Below, piece after piece: positions 1-11,030 of a stretch of 64,000 nucleotides of DNA (positions are counted from its first letter, which is position 1; each line of letters begins with the position of its first letter). Origin of the DNA: Paroedura picta (lineage: Eukaryota; Chordata; Lepidosauria; Squamata; Gekkonidae). Made by a program: the position numbers and the translations under genes. The notes beneath the pieces are model-generated. The model was not told the DNA's origin. It worked only from the letters and a program-made list of their open reading frames with translations, and made no database searches. The stretch lies in contig NC_135384.1 of NCBI RefSeq assembly GCF_049243985.1, forward strand, positions 12,582,501 through 12,646,500. Direction: 5' to 3'.

Positions 1-310
1 GATTATTTTTTAATTCGTGATGTGAACATGGACCAATAGACAAAGGTCTGTTCTATTTTCTTCAGCTGTTTAAATTCCTGTATCCACTTGCCCAGCTTAT
101 TCCATAGATGGTTTATTATAATGAGCTCTGTTAATCTCTCTCAAGTCATATTTAAAAAGGCTGTGTGAGTAAAACAGAGCTTAATTTATGTTCTGTTCCT
201 GTTAACTTGCTCCCAGGAGTTCACCTCACTTACCTGCCAAGTGATGTTGAATTATTTTACTGCTGTGAATTATTATTCATTTTTGTAAGTAATCTAAATA
301 AATAATTAGC
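1..310 (-). promoter_or_regulatory. Conserved OR upstream module for a receptor beyond the left edge
   Basis: This stretch matches, in the same orientation, the modules found upstream of the minus-strand receptors at 2.5, 14.8 and 20.0 kb. It holds an EBF/Olf1-like near-palindrome (TCCCAGGAG, about 211-219), a homeodomain-type core (AATAATTAG, about 301-309) and a TATA-like AATTTATG (about 183-190, read on the minus strand as CATAAATT). No receptor in this window lies downstream of it on the minus strand, so its gene should lie left of base 1. The function is inferred from conservation and from known OR promoter composition. Confidence 0.5.
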
Positions 311-404
311 ATTGTTTGACTTCACCCAAAAGAAATGTTCAACAACAGTTCTGGAGTTAGGCTTAATTTTTTTTTTAATTATGCTGAAGTGTATAAAATA
401 ATTA

Positions 405-560
405 AAAAACAACAACAATTTTCATTGCCATCTAGTTCAATCCCATGCAGAATGCAGGATATTCACAACTACCCACCTACCCACAATGACCCAAATTCCA
501 TGCACAGAGGTTACCCCCCCACACACACACACACACACAAATCCCAGATTTTGTAGTCAG
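405..560 (-). repeat. Old CR1-like 3' end fragment with (AC)n run
   Basis: The text resembles the antisense 3' end of CR1 elements (CATCTAGTTCAATCCCATGC and following), strongly diverged. An (AC)n microsatellite of about 11 units follows at 519-540. A related copy lies at 4425-4640, at a similar place in the flank of the next duplicated unit, so the insertion probably predates that duplication. Confidence 0.4.
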
Positions 561-819
561 TCTGGCCTGGAGAAAATTTGCCTCCCATTCCAAAAGTGGT
601 GATCAGCATGGATTTCTTTGTTCATATTCAGTGTTCAGGGACATCTTGAACTGAATCCTAAAATGACCACAAGCTGAAATCCCTGAACCAAAACAGCCAG
701 TTGGGACAAATTTTTCCCTAGACCAAGGGAAATCCCCTTGGATGGGTTAAATTGCTTGTGGCCATTTAAAAGTAACAGCCTGTCAACTCCATTGATAATT
801 TCTTAGGTTTAAATGGCAG

Positions 820-1420
820 TGAGCCATTTAATCCTTCCATCTGATTCCATGCAAAGAAAGGAAAAGGGGAGGAATTGGATCAATTGCTGCTGAGCAGCCT
901 GACAGGAAATGAAGCCCTCCCTTTCCTTCACTTTCATTGAGGGAGGAAGAAGGACTTGCATTGCTCCCAGCAAGTAAGCCTGCCAGCCATTCAACACCTT
1001 CCTTTCCTTCCCATGGCTAGGGTAGATAGGAAGGGGGCTTGGATTGACCGAGGCCAGGAAGCCTACAGCAATTTACTTACACTATTCCCTTCCCCTTCAA
1101 GGAACAGGGTAAGGGGATATTGTTTCAATCCTGGCCAGACAGGCTAACAGCCATTTAACATCCCCCTTTTCTAGTTCCTTGCTAGGCAGGGTAAGGAGGG
1201 CTTGTTTCAATCCTGTACAGAAAGATAGATTGACAACCAACTAACCTGTCCCTTCCCATTCCCCAGGGTAAGTGGGGGCTTGGATTGATCATGACCCTAA
1301 AGCTGAAAAACTATAACGCCTCACTTTTGTTCCCTCTCACTAGGCAGGGTAAGGGGGAATCAAATGTATGGTATTATTCTGTTCAAAAACCCCTCCTTTC
1401 CCTTCCCATCGCTGGGGGAG
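820..1420. repeat. Diverged tandem repeat (minisatellite), about 80-87 bp period
   Basis: The anchor CAGGGTAAG or a close variant recurs near 1018, 1105, 1189, 1265 and 1346, giving a spacing of 76-87 bp. Between anchors a pattern recurs: a purine-rich segment, CTTG(G/T)(A/T)TT-type text, 'CAGCCATTTAAC' and a C/T-rich tract. Units are poorly conserved, so this is an old array. It sits just beyond the 3' end of the receptor at 1577-2512. Short ORFs inside it look like chance. Confidence 0.6.
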
Positions 1421-1576
1421 TTAAATTACATGCTAGGCCCTATGGCTGGCTTTCTCAAGAGTACAGTTTCTTGTTGGCTATGGAAAAGTTTTTCTCTCTG
1501 CAAATTTCTGCTGCCTGAAAAGGGAAGGAAAACAGTGCTCAACAAATAGCTGGGAATGAGAGGTGTACTGAGCATC

Positions 1577-2512
1577 TTAAATGCCTACACAAAAATACCC
1601 CAAATCAGAGAGCTTCAACAATGCAGTCTTGATTTCTTTGTTTCTCATACCATAGATGAATGGATTGAGCAAAGGAGGGAGAATAGTATAAATTATTGCA
1701 AAAAGAACATTCTGCTCAGGTGAAGTGTGACCCTGAGGCCTCATGTAGGTGAAGAAGGAACTAAAAATTAGCAAAGACACCACAGAGATATGGGGAAGGC
1801 AAGTGGAGAGGGCCTTTTTCTGACCACGAACAGATGGGATTCTGAGCACAGCTGCAAAAATCTGCATGTAGGAAACAATGATGAAGATGAAGCATCCTAG
1901 TCCCAGGAAACAGCTAAATATAATAATACCAACTTCAACTAGATATATATCAGAACAAGACAGTTTTATAATCTGTGGAACTTCACAGAAGAACTGATCG
2001 ATCATATTGGAGCAGAAGGTGACGGAAAACGTTCCTGCACTATGTAATATACCATTGAGTGTACCTGCAATCCAAGCACTTACTGCCATCTCAATGCAGG
2101 CTCCTCTGTGCATAATTGTCTCATATTGCAGTGGATTGCAGATAGCAACATACCGATCATGTGCCATTATTGTTAAGATAGCCAAATCTGACCCTTCCAG
2201 GAAAAGGAGGAAGAAAACCTGAGCTATGCAGGCGGAATAAGAAATGGACCTAGAATTCAGGAGGGAATTGGCTATAGCTTTGGGTACAATGACAGAAACC
2301 AAGGCAATATCCAGAAGGGCCAGGTTCATGAGAAAAAAGTACATGGGAGTGTGCAGGTGATGGTCAAAGGCTACAGCAATGATGATGAGAAGGTTGCCGG
2401 TCACTGCAGTCAAGTATACTGCCAAGAATACAAAGAAATGCAAGATCTGTAGTTCTCGGATGTCTGAAAATTCCAGGAGCAGAAATTCAGTTGTGGAGGT
2501 GAGGTTGGCCAT
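1577..2512 (-). CDS. Olfactory receptor, family 14-like (OR-A, 311 aa)
   Basis: This is an odorant-binding seven-transmembrane GPCR expected in the ciliary membrane of olfactory neurons, coupling to Golf. Visible landmarks: N-glycosylation site NLT at residues 3-5, TM1 about 22-48 with GN at 39-40, LHTPMYFF at 53-60, the conserved Cys 94, MAHDRYVAIC at 116-125, extracellular-loop-2 cysteines 167, 176 and 186, SY at 214-215, KALSTCLPH at 233-241 and NPFIYGMRN at 283-291. The usual Ser after FIY is Gly. Length is normal for the family. The open frame continues upstream, but a splice acceptor (ATCCTACAG on the minus strand, exon from 2541) lies 29 nt before this ATG, so the upstream frame is intronic. 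LLLEFSD and RELQILH mark it as OR14-like. The specific ligand is unknown. Confidence 0.95.
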   Translation of the reverse strand: MANLTSTTEFLLLEFSDIRELQILHFFVFLAVYLTAVTGNLLIIIAVAFDHHLHTPMYFFLMNLALLDIALVSVIVPKAIANSLLNSRSISYSACIAQVFFLLFLEGSDLAILTIMAHDRYVAICNPLQYETIMHRGACIEMAVSAWIAGTLNGILHSAGTFSVTFCSNMIDQFFCEVPQIIKLSCSDIYLVEVGIIIFSCFLGLGCFIFIIVSYMQIFAAVLRIPSVRGQKKALSTCLPHISVVSLLIFSSFFTYMRPQGHTSPEQNVLFAIIYTILPPLLNPFIYGMRNKEIKTALLKLSDLGYFCVGI

Positions 2513-2542
2513 TATGTCTTTAACATCCAGCTGCAGTTTGCC

Positions 2543-3830
2543 TGTAGGATATATTAGAGAAATCACTTTATTCCAGTGATGCCAATAGGCTTTCCATGAA
2601 GTGTGATGGACATTATTTGGTCAGAATTCAATCTTTTCCAGGTCTCAGCCTGGCTGGCTTTGATTTAAAACAGACATCATAGCTTCGGACTGCTTGTCCT
2701 ACATTCTGCTTCAGTATTAGAGCAACTCCATTTTTTTCTCTGTCTGCTAATCAGTGCACTTTCCTAGTCCATACTTAAACCTAAATCTATAACATACTTT
2801 AAGGAGGGATTCCAATCCAATCTAGGAAAGGACAACAGATAGTTTCCTTATCCCTTCCCCATGTCCACATGTAAAGGTTTTTGTTACCTTGTCCATATCT
2901 GCCCCTCCACTTGTCAGGATGAGTCTGCTTGGAGTCCCCTCCCTGGAACTGTTATATTTTGAGACACTGTATAAGGAAAACAAGCTACTAGAGTCCCCTT
3001 TTTGAGTCCTTTTGTTCAATAAAAACTGGGTTAGCCATACTATATATGGAAATGATCTCAATACAAAGCCCTAGAGAGCCTTGAAGACTCATTGTTAACG
3101 TCCTGTCTTGGATGTCTGAGAATTTCTTTAATTCTTCCTGACTGATTTCTATGAATCCCATATTCTCCCCTTAGAGCTTTCAAATTATCACTTTGATCCC
3201 CAAATGAAAGCAGGTATCCTGGACCACCCAGAGAAACAGGACTCCAATCATGTCACCACCAACCACCCTAGTCCTTTGTGTCCTTAATTTTTAACTCAGT
3301 CTTGTTCTGCACAGACTTCAACCTTCTCAGGTGCCCCACTAGATATTTCTAACCTAGACACATTTTTTTTGTCCCAGTTGCAGATGCCCACTCCAGTGGT
3401 GCTTAGACTCAATGATATTAAAAGGGCTCTTTCAACCAACAATACAGATTCAGACATCCTTGAGAACCAAGAGCAGACTCTGACCTTTTCCACAGCAGGA
3501 ATTTGGCGTGGCCTGGTGCTCCATCTGTTCCTGCAGCCAAACAAGCGCTGGGCCAAGCCAAATTCCTGATGCAGAAAAGGTCCCTTTCTTCCCTAAGGCA
3601 ATCTCTCACCCACAATAATTAAATAATCTCATACCATATGACCTCTTAAAGGGTCCACTGGACTCAAACTTTGGTTTATTGCTTCAGACTAACACAATAT
3701 CATACTTGTATGCTTCCAAACAGACATGAGTCTACAAGCGTGTATAGAAAGTATAGCTCCATGGCTCCAGAAGCAAATCTTCTAACATTCTGATGTGATT
3801 TTAATATTTTTATAGGATCTTATAACATTA
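2543..3830. other. Upstream intron/flank of OR-A; nothing else recognised
   Basis: This stretch lies between the coding-exon acceptor and the conserved upstream module. Short ORFs here have no recognisable family. The acceptor-proximal part matches the same position in other receptors (ACTGGAATAAA, then a pyrimidine-rich run). I found no mobile element I could name. Confidence 0.4.
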
Positions 3831-3954
3831 TAGAAGATTGGAAGGAGGACCTTTGAAACTGCCACAATCTTTCTACATGCTGATTTTCTAATACCAAATA
3901 TTATTGAATACCTTTGAGTCCTGTTTCTTCTGCAGACCTTTCCATCTTAGGTTC

Positions 3955-4235
3955 CCTGTTTCCATTTCTGCTTCTTCTTCAGCTGTTTAGATTTCTTTAT
4001 CCACTTGCCCAGCTTATTCCATAGATGGATGACTATAATGAACTCCTAATTCCTCTCAACTCATATTCAAAAAGGCTGTGTGAGGCAGCGCTTAATATAC
4101 GTTCAGTTCCTGTCAAATTGCTCCCATGAGTTCACCTCCCTAAGTGTCAAGTGATGCTGAACTCTTTTACAGCTGCTGTATTATTACATTTTTTCTAATC
4201 TAAATTAATAATTAGCACAGTTTGGATGTACACTT
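3955..4235 (-). promoter_or_regulatory. Conserved OR upstream module of OR-A
   Basis: This matches the module at 1-310 nearly base for base over long stretches. It has the EBF-like CTCCCATGAG (4121-4130) and a homeodomain-type AATAATTAG (about 4207-4215), the latter about 1.7 kb upstream of the ATG. The EBF-like site carries one more deviation than in its paralogs. The regulatory role is inferred. Confidence 0.5.
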
Positions 4236-4424
4236 AATAATTAGCGCAGCTGGACCAAATATATTTATAGAGGCTGAGCCAGCTGCATATGACACCTTAT
4301 AAGGTGCCCTCCAGCCCCGCCCCCTACATACCTTCTCTGGTGGCCTGGCTGCATCTTCAGTTGGTGGTCACCCTTACTGGTGGCCACTCTTTCATTTTGA
4401 GATACATAAAACACTTTTAATAAC

Positions 4425-4640
4425 AATTTTTGTACAATTGTAGAGTTGGAAGGGTTGTCCAGTGCCTTCTAGGCCAACCCCCTGCAGGGAATTCATAGCT
4501 ACCTACCCATTCACAGTGACCCCAGTTTCATGACCAGATATTCCTCTCCCCCCAATAAAACCCAGAATCTCTGGCCAGTCTTTCATGGAGAAAAGTGGCG
4601 ATTAGCATGAATATCTTTGATTAGATTTGTTTGGGACATG
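4425..4640 (-). repeat. Old CR1-like 3' end fragment
   Basis: TAGAGTTGGAAGG, then TCTAGGCCAACCCCCTGCAG, is the antisense of the CR1 3' end. It is diverged and 5' truncated. It is paralogous in place to the fragment at 405-560. Confidence 0.55.
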
Positions 4641-4993
4641 TTGAACTGAATCTCAAGGCTAAAATTCCCCGGTACCTTTGAGACAATGGCCTATTGATAT
4701 TAAAACACTAATATAAGGAAAGCCTGTAGTATTTTTCCACTATTGTTACAACAGTCTTATATTGGAGGACTCAACCACTGACTCAACCTGTCCTAATTTT
4801 ATCCCCCACACAGGCTTTTGGAGTAGGATAAGCTTAGAGCGAGTGACTAGTCCAAGGTCATTCAGTGAACTTTATGGGAAAGTAGGGGTTTGAATCCAGG
4901 CCTCCCATATCCTAGACTAACTCCATTGCCACTGCACAACAATAGAAAATGTATAATAGGTGATAGATTCATATCTGATTAAATATATATCCC

Positions 4994-5484
4994 TGTCACA
5001 AACCGAAGGCTGGTCTGGCTGACCATAGGAGACCCCCCTCATAGAGAACTGCTCCAGACATATGTGGTGCAAAGAAATCAGTCTCTATTGAGGGATTCAT
5101 GGGACAAAGCGAGAAAGTGCTTGGCAGGAACAGGAGTACTGACAGCGACAAGCACAGGTAGCCCCCTTAGGTCTATACATAGGAGTTTAGTTTAAGCGGC
5201 AGAAACTGTTCTCATAGAGGAGGCTTTTGATCTAAAAGGCACAAATTCAGGAGACATTCAGTCTGTGTCCTCTGCCATTCCTGGCAGTAAATTTCTAACA
5301 CCTACCATGTGAACGAAGGATGGTGATAGATAAGGGAGAGTACTTCGCAGCAGGGGATGGAAGGGGAGGAGGGAAGGTACAGAAAAGAAACAGGAATGTG
5401 GAGTTAGGGATGGGTGAAGGATCTGTGGGCCCATTGAACATCTAAGTCAACACACCTGAGGGGGTTGGGAGGGCGATTATGACA
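4994..5484. mobile_element. Candidate solo LTR (491 bp), fossil
   Basis: The segment begins TGTCACAAACC and ends ATTATGACA, giving TGTCA/TGACA inverted ends. It is flanked by ATCCC (4989-4993) and ATCCA (5485-5489), which fit a 5-bp target duplication with one change. It is richer in GC than its surroundings. No internal coding region is attached. The family cannot be fixed from sequence alone, and no empty paralogous site was found, so this is less secure than the element at 10521. Confidence 0.4.
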
Positions 5485-5683
5485 ATCCATGAATCCAAGT
5501 AGAATCTGATCAGCAGGAAATACCATAGGTTCAGATGGACATACTCTTAACTTCCTATTTTAATGTCCACAAAAATTGCACATGGCTTTGTGATTTTTCC
5601 CAATGCATGTCCTGTATTCTGTTTTGTGTTGGCAGCTTCACCACTGGCTTGCAAACACTCCCTCTCCTAGTTTGTAGTGGTTA

Positions 5684-5969
5684 CACCAGTTTGGTGTAGT
5701 GGTTAGGAGTGCAGATTTCTAATCTGGCAACCCGTGTTTGATTCCCTGCTCCTCCCCCACATGCAACCAGTTGGGTGACCTTGGGCTCATCACAGTGCTG
5801 ATAAAGCTGTTCTGACCAAGGAATAATATCAGGGCTCTCTCAGCCTCACCCACCTCACAGGGTGTCTGTTGTGGGGAGAGGAAAGGAAAGGGGACTGCAA
5901 GCCACTTTTAGACTCCTTCAGGTAGAGAAAAAGCAGCATATAAGAACCAACTCTTCTTCTTCTTCTTCT
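5684..5969 (+). repeat. Sauria-like tRNA SINE with (TCT)n tail
   Basis: A tRNA-related head (CCAGTTTGGTGTAGTGGTTA, then TTTGATTCCCTGCTCC as a B-box-like segment) leads to a body with CAGGGTGTCTGTTGTGGGGA and ends TATAAGAACCAACTC plus (TTC)n. This is the most common SINE in the window, with further copies near 12.6, 32.1, 33.5, 40.2, 42.8 and 55.1 kb. Confidence 0.85.
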
Positions 5970-6352
5970 ATGCTGTTGGCTACCTGGGCTGCCCATTATT
6001 CCCAGGAAACATTTTATAGATAGTGACAATCACAGCAGTGACACTCCCAGGCACTCACACCCCATAGTGTCATGGAGAAAAAGGCATGCAGATAGCTGAA
6101 AGAGTGGTCAGGAGCAAGTAGGCAAAGATGCAAGGGGAGGTAGGGCTATGCTGGATGGAGCACAGGTCATGGAAGAAAGGGGGACCCTTGAAAACTCTTG
6201 CCAAGATCCATCAAAATTTGGAACTGGTCCTCACCTCTGTCAGCATTTTCTAAAGTGCTTTGAAATAAGTTAACATAATCTCTCTGGTATGCTATATCTG
6301 AGGGTTTTTTTAAAAGCAACATGAACAAGATTATGCAAGCCCACTTTTATAG

Positions 6353-7175
6353 TCAAAGTCAAACTTTATTGGACTAGGCCATAGGCAATCACAAAATCAG
6401 ATAGCAATACAATTGTTCAAAACAAACACAGATCTGTCACGGTTATCACTTAACCAGAATAAAAATTACACTTAACCCACACATTCTGCTCATTAGCCCA
6501 CAGTATTTGCCCCAAGGCCAGCTCGAATCTTTCTTACGGCCAAAGCTAAGGTGGCAACCCTTTGTGTCACAAATGGGTCCGTATCAGAAAGCAAATACCT
6601 TAATTTATCATGAGCTGAAGAAAATACCCTTGGAATCATTTTATTTAGAAATTTCTTCCTTGGATCTGTGTAAGGTAAAAGTTCCAATAGATAGTGTGGA
6701 TTCCCACAGATACATAGACATTGTAAAAGAGGAATTTGAGCATATCTCCCAGTCAGAAGAGGGGGTTGACTGAAATCTCAAGGCTAAAAATACTACCCTT
6801 AGCTTGCTCACATTTATATTACCTAGATTCAGGGCTCTGCTGTGATTTTTTTTTAAGAGTCTTAAACCATGGAGCACACCTGGACTGCACAATTAAAGAT
6901 CTATCAACTTTTGCATCCTGGAGGAATAGCCTCAATCAGTAGGGAGAGGCTTTGGCAGAAACTAGACAGGACAAATTTGGATAAGCATCTTTTGTACCTT
7001 TTCCGCCAGTTATATACTGACACATTGGCAAAAATTAAAGTGGGGCCATCAGCATCTCTAACAAAGGATATTTCAATCAGAAAAGGAGTCAAGCAAGGAT
7101 GTGTTCTGGCCCCTCTACTCTTTAATTTGTTTATTAACAATATAGCGCAGAGAGTAGCCAGCACACAATTTGTAA
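6353..7175 (-). mobile_element. 5'-truncated LINE with internal inversion (twin priming)
   Basis: The left part, on the minus strand, encodes a LINE C-terminal tail (DPFVTQRVATLALAVRKIR, within 6493-6687) and ends in AATAAAGTTTGACTTTGACT. The right part, on the plus strand (6869-7170), encodes reverse-transcriptase text with GVKQGCVLAPLLFNLFIN. Opposite orientations at one insertion fit twin priming. CACTTTTATAG (6342-6352) and CACGTTTATAG (7176-7186) look like an 11-bp target duplication with one change. It lies about 20 bp beyond the stop of the receptor at 7203. The paralogous flank after 26226 lacks it. The LINE clade is not certain; the pieces at 53.4-54.9 and 61.3-62.6 kb look like the same family. 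Confidence 0.7.
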
Positions 7176-7202
7176 CACGTTTATAGAAAAGATTGTCTGC
7201 AA

Positions 7203-8132
7203 CTACTTTTGAAAACACCCCCAATCACAGAGCTTCAATAATGCGTTCTTTATTTCTTTGTTTCTCATGCTATAAATGAATGGATTGAGCACGGGAGGGA
7301 GAATAGCATAGGTTATTGCAAAAAGAACGTTCTGCTCAGGTGAGGTGTGACTCTGAGGCCTCACATAGGTGAAGATGGCACTAAATACAAGCAAAGACAC
7401 CACAGTAAGATGCGGAAGGCAAGTGGAGAGGGCCTTTTTCTGACCTTGAACGGAAGGGATTTTGCGCACGGCTGCAAAAATCTGCATGTAGGTGACAATG
7501 ATGAAGATAAAGAATCCTAGTGCAATGAAACAGGCAACTATAAGAATACTAATTTCAACTAAATACATGTCAGAGCAAGAGAGTTTGAGAATCTCTGGAA
7601 CCTCACAGAAGAACTGATCAATCATGATGGAGCAAAAGGTGATGGCAAAAGTTCCTCCACTGTTTATTGCACCATAGAGCATACCTGCTATCCATGCACT
7701 GGCTGCCATCTGAATGCAGACTCCTCTGTGCATAATTGTCTCATATTGCAATGGATTGCAGATAGCAACATACCGATCATGTGCCATTATGGTTAAGAGG
7801 ACCAAATCTGACCATCCAAAGAAAAAGAGGAAGAAAACCTGAGCTACGCATGTAGAATAAGAAATTGACCTGGTATTGAGAAGGGAATTGGCCATAGTTT
7901 TGGGTAGTGTGATGGAAACCATTCCAAGATCCATCAGGGCCAGATTCATGAGAAAAAAGTACATGGGGGTGTGCAGGTTATGATCAAAGGCTACAGCAAT
8001 GATGATGAGAAGGTTGCCAGTCACTGCAATCAAGTAGACTGCTAAGAATACAAAGAAATGTAAGATCTGTAGTTCTCGGATGTCTGAAAATTCCATGAGC
8101 AGAAATTCAGATGGGGAGGTGAGGTTGGACAT
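7203..8132 (-). CDS. Olfactory receptor, family 14-like (OR-B, 309 aa)
   Basis: This is an intact odorant receptor GPCR. It shows glycosylation site NLT at 3-5, GN at 39-40, LHTPMYFF at 53-60, MAHDRYVAIC at 116-125, three loop-2 cysteines (167, 176, 186), KALSTCLPH at 233-241 and NPFIYSMRN at 283-291. The start is the ATG at 8132: the acceptor GTCCTACAG ends at 8162 on the minus strand and the exon opens 29 nt before the ATG. Its closest relative here by eye is the plus-strand receptor at 25297 (shared C-terminus KEIKNALLKL.DWG and shared upstream and downstream flanks). Position 106 is Trp in FFGWSDL, where relatives have Gly or another small or acidic residue. A LINE lies immediately beyond its stop and may have replaced the native 3' UTR. 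Confidence 0.95.
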   Translation of the reverse strand: MSNLTSPSEFLLMEFSDIRELQILHFFVFLAVYLIAVTGNLLIIIAVAFDHNLHTPMYFFLMNLALMDLGMVSITLPKTMANSLLNTRSISYSTCVAQVFFLFFFGWSDLVLLTIMAHDRYVAICNPLQYETIMHRGVCIQMAASAWIAGMLYGAINSGGTFAITFCSIMIDQFFCEVPEILKLSCSDMYLVEISILIVACFIALGFFIFIIVTYMQIFAAVRKIPSVQGQKKALSTCLPHLTVVSLLVFSAIFTYVRPQSHTSPEQNVLFAITYAILPPVLNPFIYSMRNKEIKNALLKLCDWGCFQK

Positions 8133-8969
8133 TATGCTCTCAATATCCAGCTGCAGTCTGCCTGTAGGACATATTACAGAAACCATTTTATTCTAGTAAT
8201 GCCAATTAACAATTAATCTTACTTTCTAGTTTTACCATCTCAATCTCTGAAGTGACCTAAGTTAGTACGAATGCAACGCTTATAAATACTTGCACTTGCT
8301 CTGAAAATATATCAAACTTCAGAAAATAGTGCTATGTATTTGCAGCTTGTACATGCATTATCATGCTGCAAACAGAATGATCAATACTCTGAAACTAGGG
8401 CAGTGGAGATTTCCCTAAGAACCAATCCACGCTCATATTCTAGACTAGATTAAAAGTTCTGCTAAAACTGTAATATTTAACCCAAATTTGTGCTCAATAC
8501 AACACTTTCAAACAATAAGATAAGGGAAATAAAGTAAAAGGATAAAAGAGAAATAAAGGGATATTTTTTTTCATTATTTCTTCAATAATATTGTACATAC
8601 AAACATTCCTCTTTTCATCCTGGGGTCTCCTGTGTTACTTCCTGATGAGATTGTTGCTGAGTTTGCAGATATTCGGTCTTCATTCCATATAGTCAGAATG
8701 ATAGCATGAATTATAACCACATAAACGGACAGAAGAGAGCTCTGGAAGCTATGACACAGAGCAAAATACATGACCAATACTAAACACATGATTCAATCAG
8801 AAAATGTCTAAGAACCTTGATAACAACACCTTCCATTTCTTCTTCAGCACTGAAATACATACATTTCTTTCACCAATGTGATTCCGTACATCTGGCTGCA
8901 CAACTTGCTACAATGTACATTCCTATTTTCTGTCTAACCAGAAACAAAAAGGCTGTATCAATGAGAAAG

Positions 8970-9115
8970 AGATCTATTTATATCCTGCGCCAGGCAACTT
9001 ATTCCCGAGAGTACAGCTCATTTAATTGTGATATGAGACTGTAGTCCTTCCCCATCTGCTACATTATTTCTTCTTTTTTCTAAGAAGCATGAAAGGATCA
9101 TTAATTTAGCATGTT
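8970..9115 (-). promoter_or_regulatory. Conserved OR upstream module of OR-B (variant form)
   Basis: It is homologous to the module upstream of the receptor at 25297 and, more distantly, to the other modules. It has an EBF-like ATTCCCGAGAG (about 9000-9010), one of the best matches in the window to ATTCCCNNGGGA, and a homeodomain-type ATTAATTT (about 9100-9107). It sits about 0.9 kb upstream of the ATG. Confidence 0.5.
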
Positions 9116-9569
9116 TACATCAAAGTCATGAGGGAAAAATACACAACTGCTGCTTCCAAGAGATCCCTGAGCAAGGTTCTCTTGGAGGAATGCAAGTCAA
9201 CTGAGTCAAAACCAAACTGCTCAAGTTCTCACACCTCAGATAAGTTCTTCTCCAGTGGGAGACCAAGGGGAAAAAATCTACAAAAAATAGAGCATAATTG
9301 GTTATGGACTATCCTGCCTTTTTCTTTTAGCATGAACAACATAATTTGTGAATAGCACTATATTTCAGGGTGGTTTGGTGGGGGAGTCATTTGGTGACAT
9401 AGGGACTGTTCTGGGAAGATTTGTCCAATCTTCAAGATACAAAAAAAAAGTCTGTGTGAATTGATATTTATTCAGGATTGAAGAAGTATGCAGGGTGACC
9501 TTAAGTGTCTTTCTGCATTAATATAAGAAACCCACTTGCTGTTTAAGAGGAAGTTGCCCTATGGATTAT

Positions 9570-10090
9570 AATAGTAGTAGCCCTGAAGCCCGCTGCAGTC
9601 TTAAATGCAGCAGGCGCTAGTGGCCTCTTCCCCCCCCCCTGCCCACCTCCCAGCCCCAAAGGTGGTGGGCACCGTGGTGGCTGTAGGCAGGAGCCATCCT
9701 ACCTGTTAGGCAGTGATGGTGGTCTCAGAGCATCCTTGGTGGCAGCCCCTTTGAAGCACCTCTGCGGGTGCTGCCTCTGGAGTTCATATGGCAGTGTCAG
9801 TGACCCTCTGCAGGTGGTGTCACTACCTCGTGGCGACGCTGGCTGTGTCGGCTACTGCCGCCTCATCTTCAATGCCCCCTGTAGCTGGGTCGCCCTCACT
9901 GGTGCCATAGGTGGAAGCAGACCCTCCTTGCCACTGCAGCTGTCCGCTGCACTCTGCCACCATGTGGGTAGAGTGGCAGAACATGGGAGATGCGCTGGCC
10001 AGGTGCATTAGAGGGCAGCAGCTGTAGGGGACGGATTTGAGCTTGGACACTCACCAGGGGCCAGGCACGCTCCACCCCGCAGCCAGTTTC
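9570..10090. repeat. GC-rich unassigned repeat-like segment
   Basis: Base composition jumps to clearly GC-rich with C and G runs. The left edge carries AGCCCGCTGCAG...TGCAGCAGGCGCTAG, a short inverted pair resembling text at 43905-43955 and 17980-18002. ORFs inside have no recognisable domain and look like by-products of composition. It may be a non-autonomous transposon or a captured CpG-rich piece; I cannot tell which. Confidence 0.3.
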
Positions 10091-10520
10091 CGAAGTATTA
10101 AGTGGACTCATTGATAAGGATGACTGAAAACAAAATGGGCTTTCAGAACCAGTAAGTAAGCATAATGTGGTATTATCATGGTGGATCAAAGTACTGGACA
10201 TGTCATCCCTCCCAGCTGAAAATAATAGATATTTATTCATTATGTATTTTTTTTTAATTACAGATGTTAATACCAGATGAAAAGGCAACAGAGAAACACT
10301 TTATTAAAAAAAAACCTCAAAAGTATATTGATTGCATACATTCAAACAAATTCAGCTTTTCATGCCAGAAGTCAAAACATCTTGATTGCTATGTTTATTT
10401 ACAATGAAATACCAGGAGAATTTGTGATGTTTACAAGATGTGACGCCTACCCTGTTTTGTGCTAATCAATAGCAATGTAAAACGAGCCAAACACAGGGGG
10501 AAATACTTTTGAAATGTGGA

Positions 10521-11030
10521 TGTCGAGAACGACTAGTTTGGGCAATGTGGGGGTTCCAGAGAAGGAGAGTGGAAATAGGAATAGAGACATCAAAAGGGAA
10601 GCTACAGAGGGAGAGATCCCGACAGACCCTCTTTGGATAAGAAACTTACCTAAGGAGACATTGGGAATCTGCTCACCGGGGGGGGGGGGAGGATGCACTG
10701 GGGCAATCAGCACAAGCGGGGAGAGCCAGGGGGAAACCCCGGGCAGGACGTTATCAACGAGATGCGGAGTCCCGGAAGGGCGGGGTCCTCCTGAAAAGCC
10801 CGGGGGGGGGTGGAGACTGGGCTAGGAAAGGCTACTTAAGGAAGCGTCAATGAGGACACGGGGTTGGAGGTGTAGTGAAGTAACTACCCTGAACCCAGGA
10901 GCGGGAGAGAGAGAACCGGCTCTGTTCTGAGATGCTATTTCCTGCCGTTAGAGCCTTTCCAGCCATAGGACTCCCTCGCCGAACAACGTGGCGGACCCAA
11001 AGCGTATTACAGACCCTGTGGACCCTGACA
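10521..11030. mobile_element. Solo LTR (510 bp) with 5-bp target duplication, fossil
   Basis: It starts TGTCGAGAACG, ends GACCCTGACA and is flanked on both sides by GTGGA (10516-10520 and 11031-11035). TG...CA ends and a 5-bp duplication are the hallmarks of an LTR (retrovirus-like or Gypsy class). The paralogous flank of the receptor at 19017 (about 18750-18800) runs straight through this point without the insert. This gives an empty site and shows that the insertion came after, or on only one copy of, the duplication. No internal coding region remains, so it is a solo LTR left by recombination. Confidence 0.8.

Noticed and set aside
5684-5760. Possible tRNA gene
   Set aside because: The tRNA-like head belongs to a SINE that recurs many times with the same body and tail, and it does not fold as an intact tRNA.
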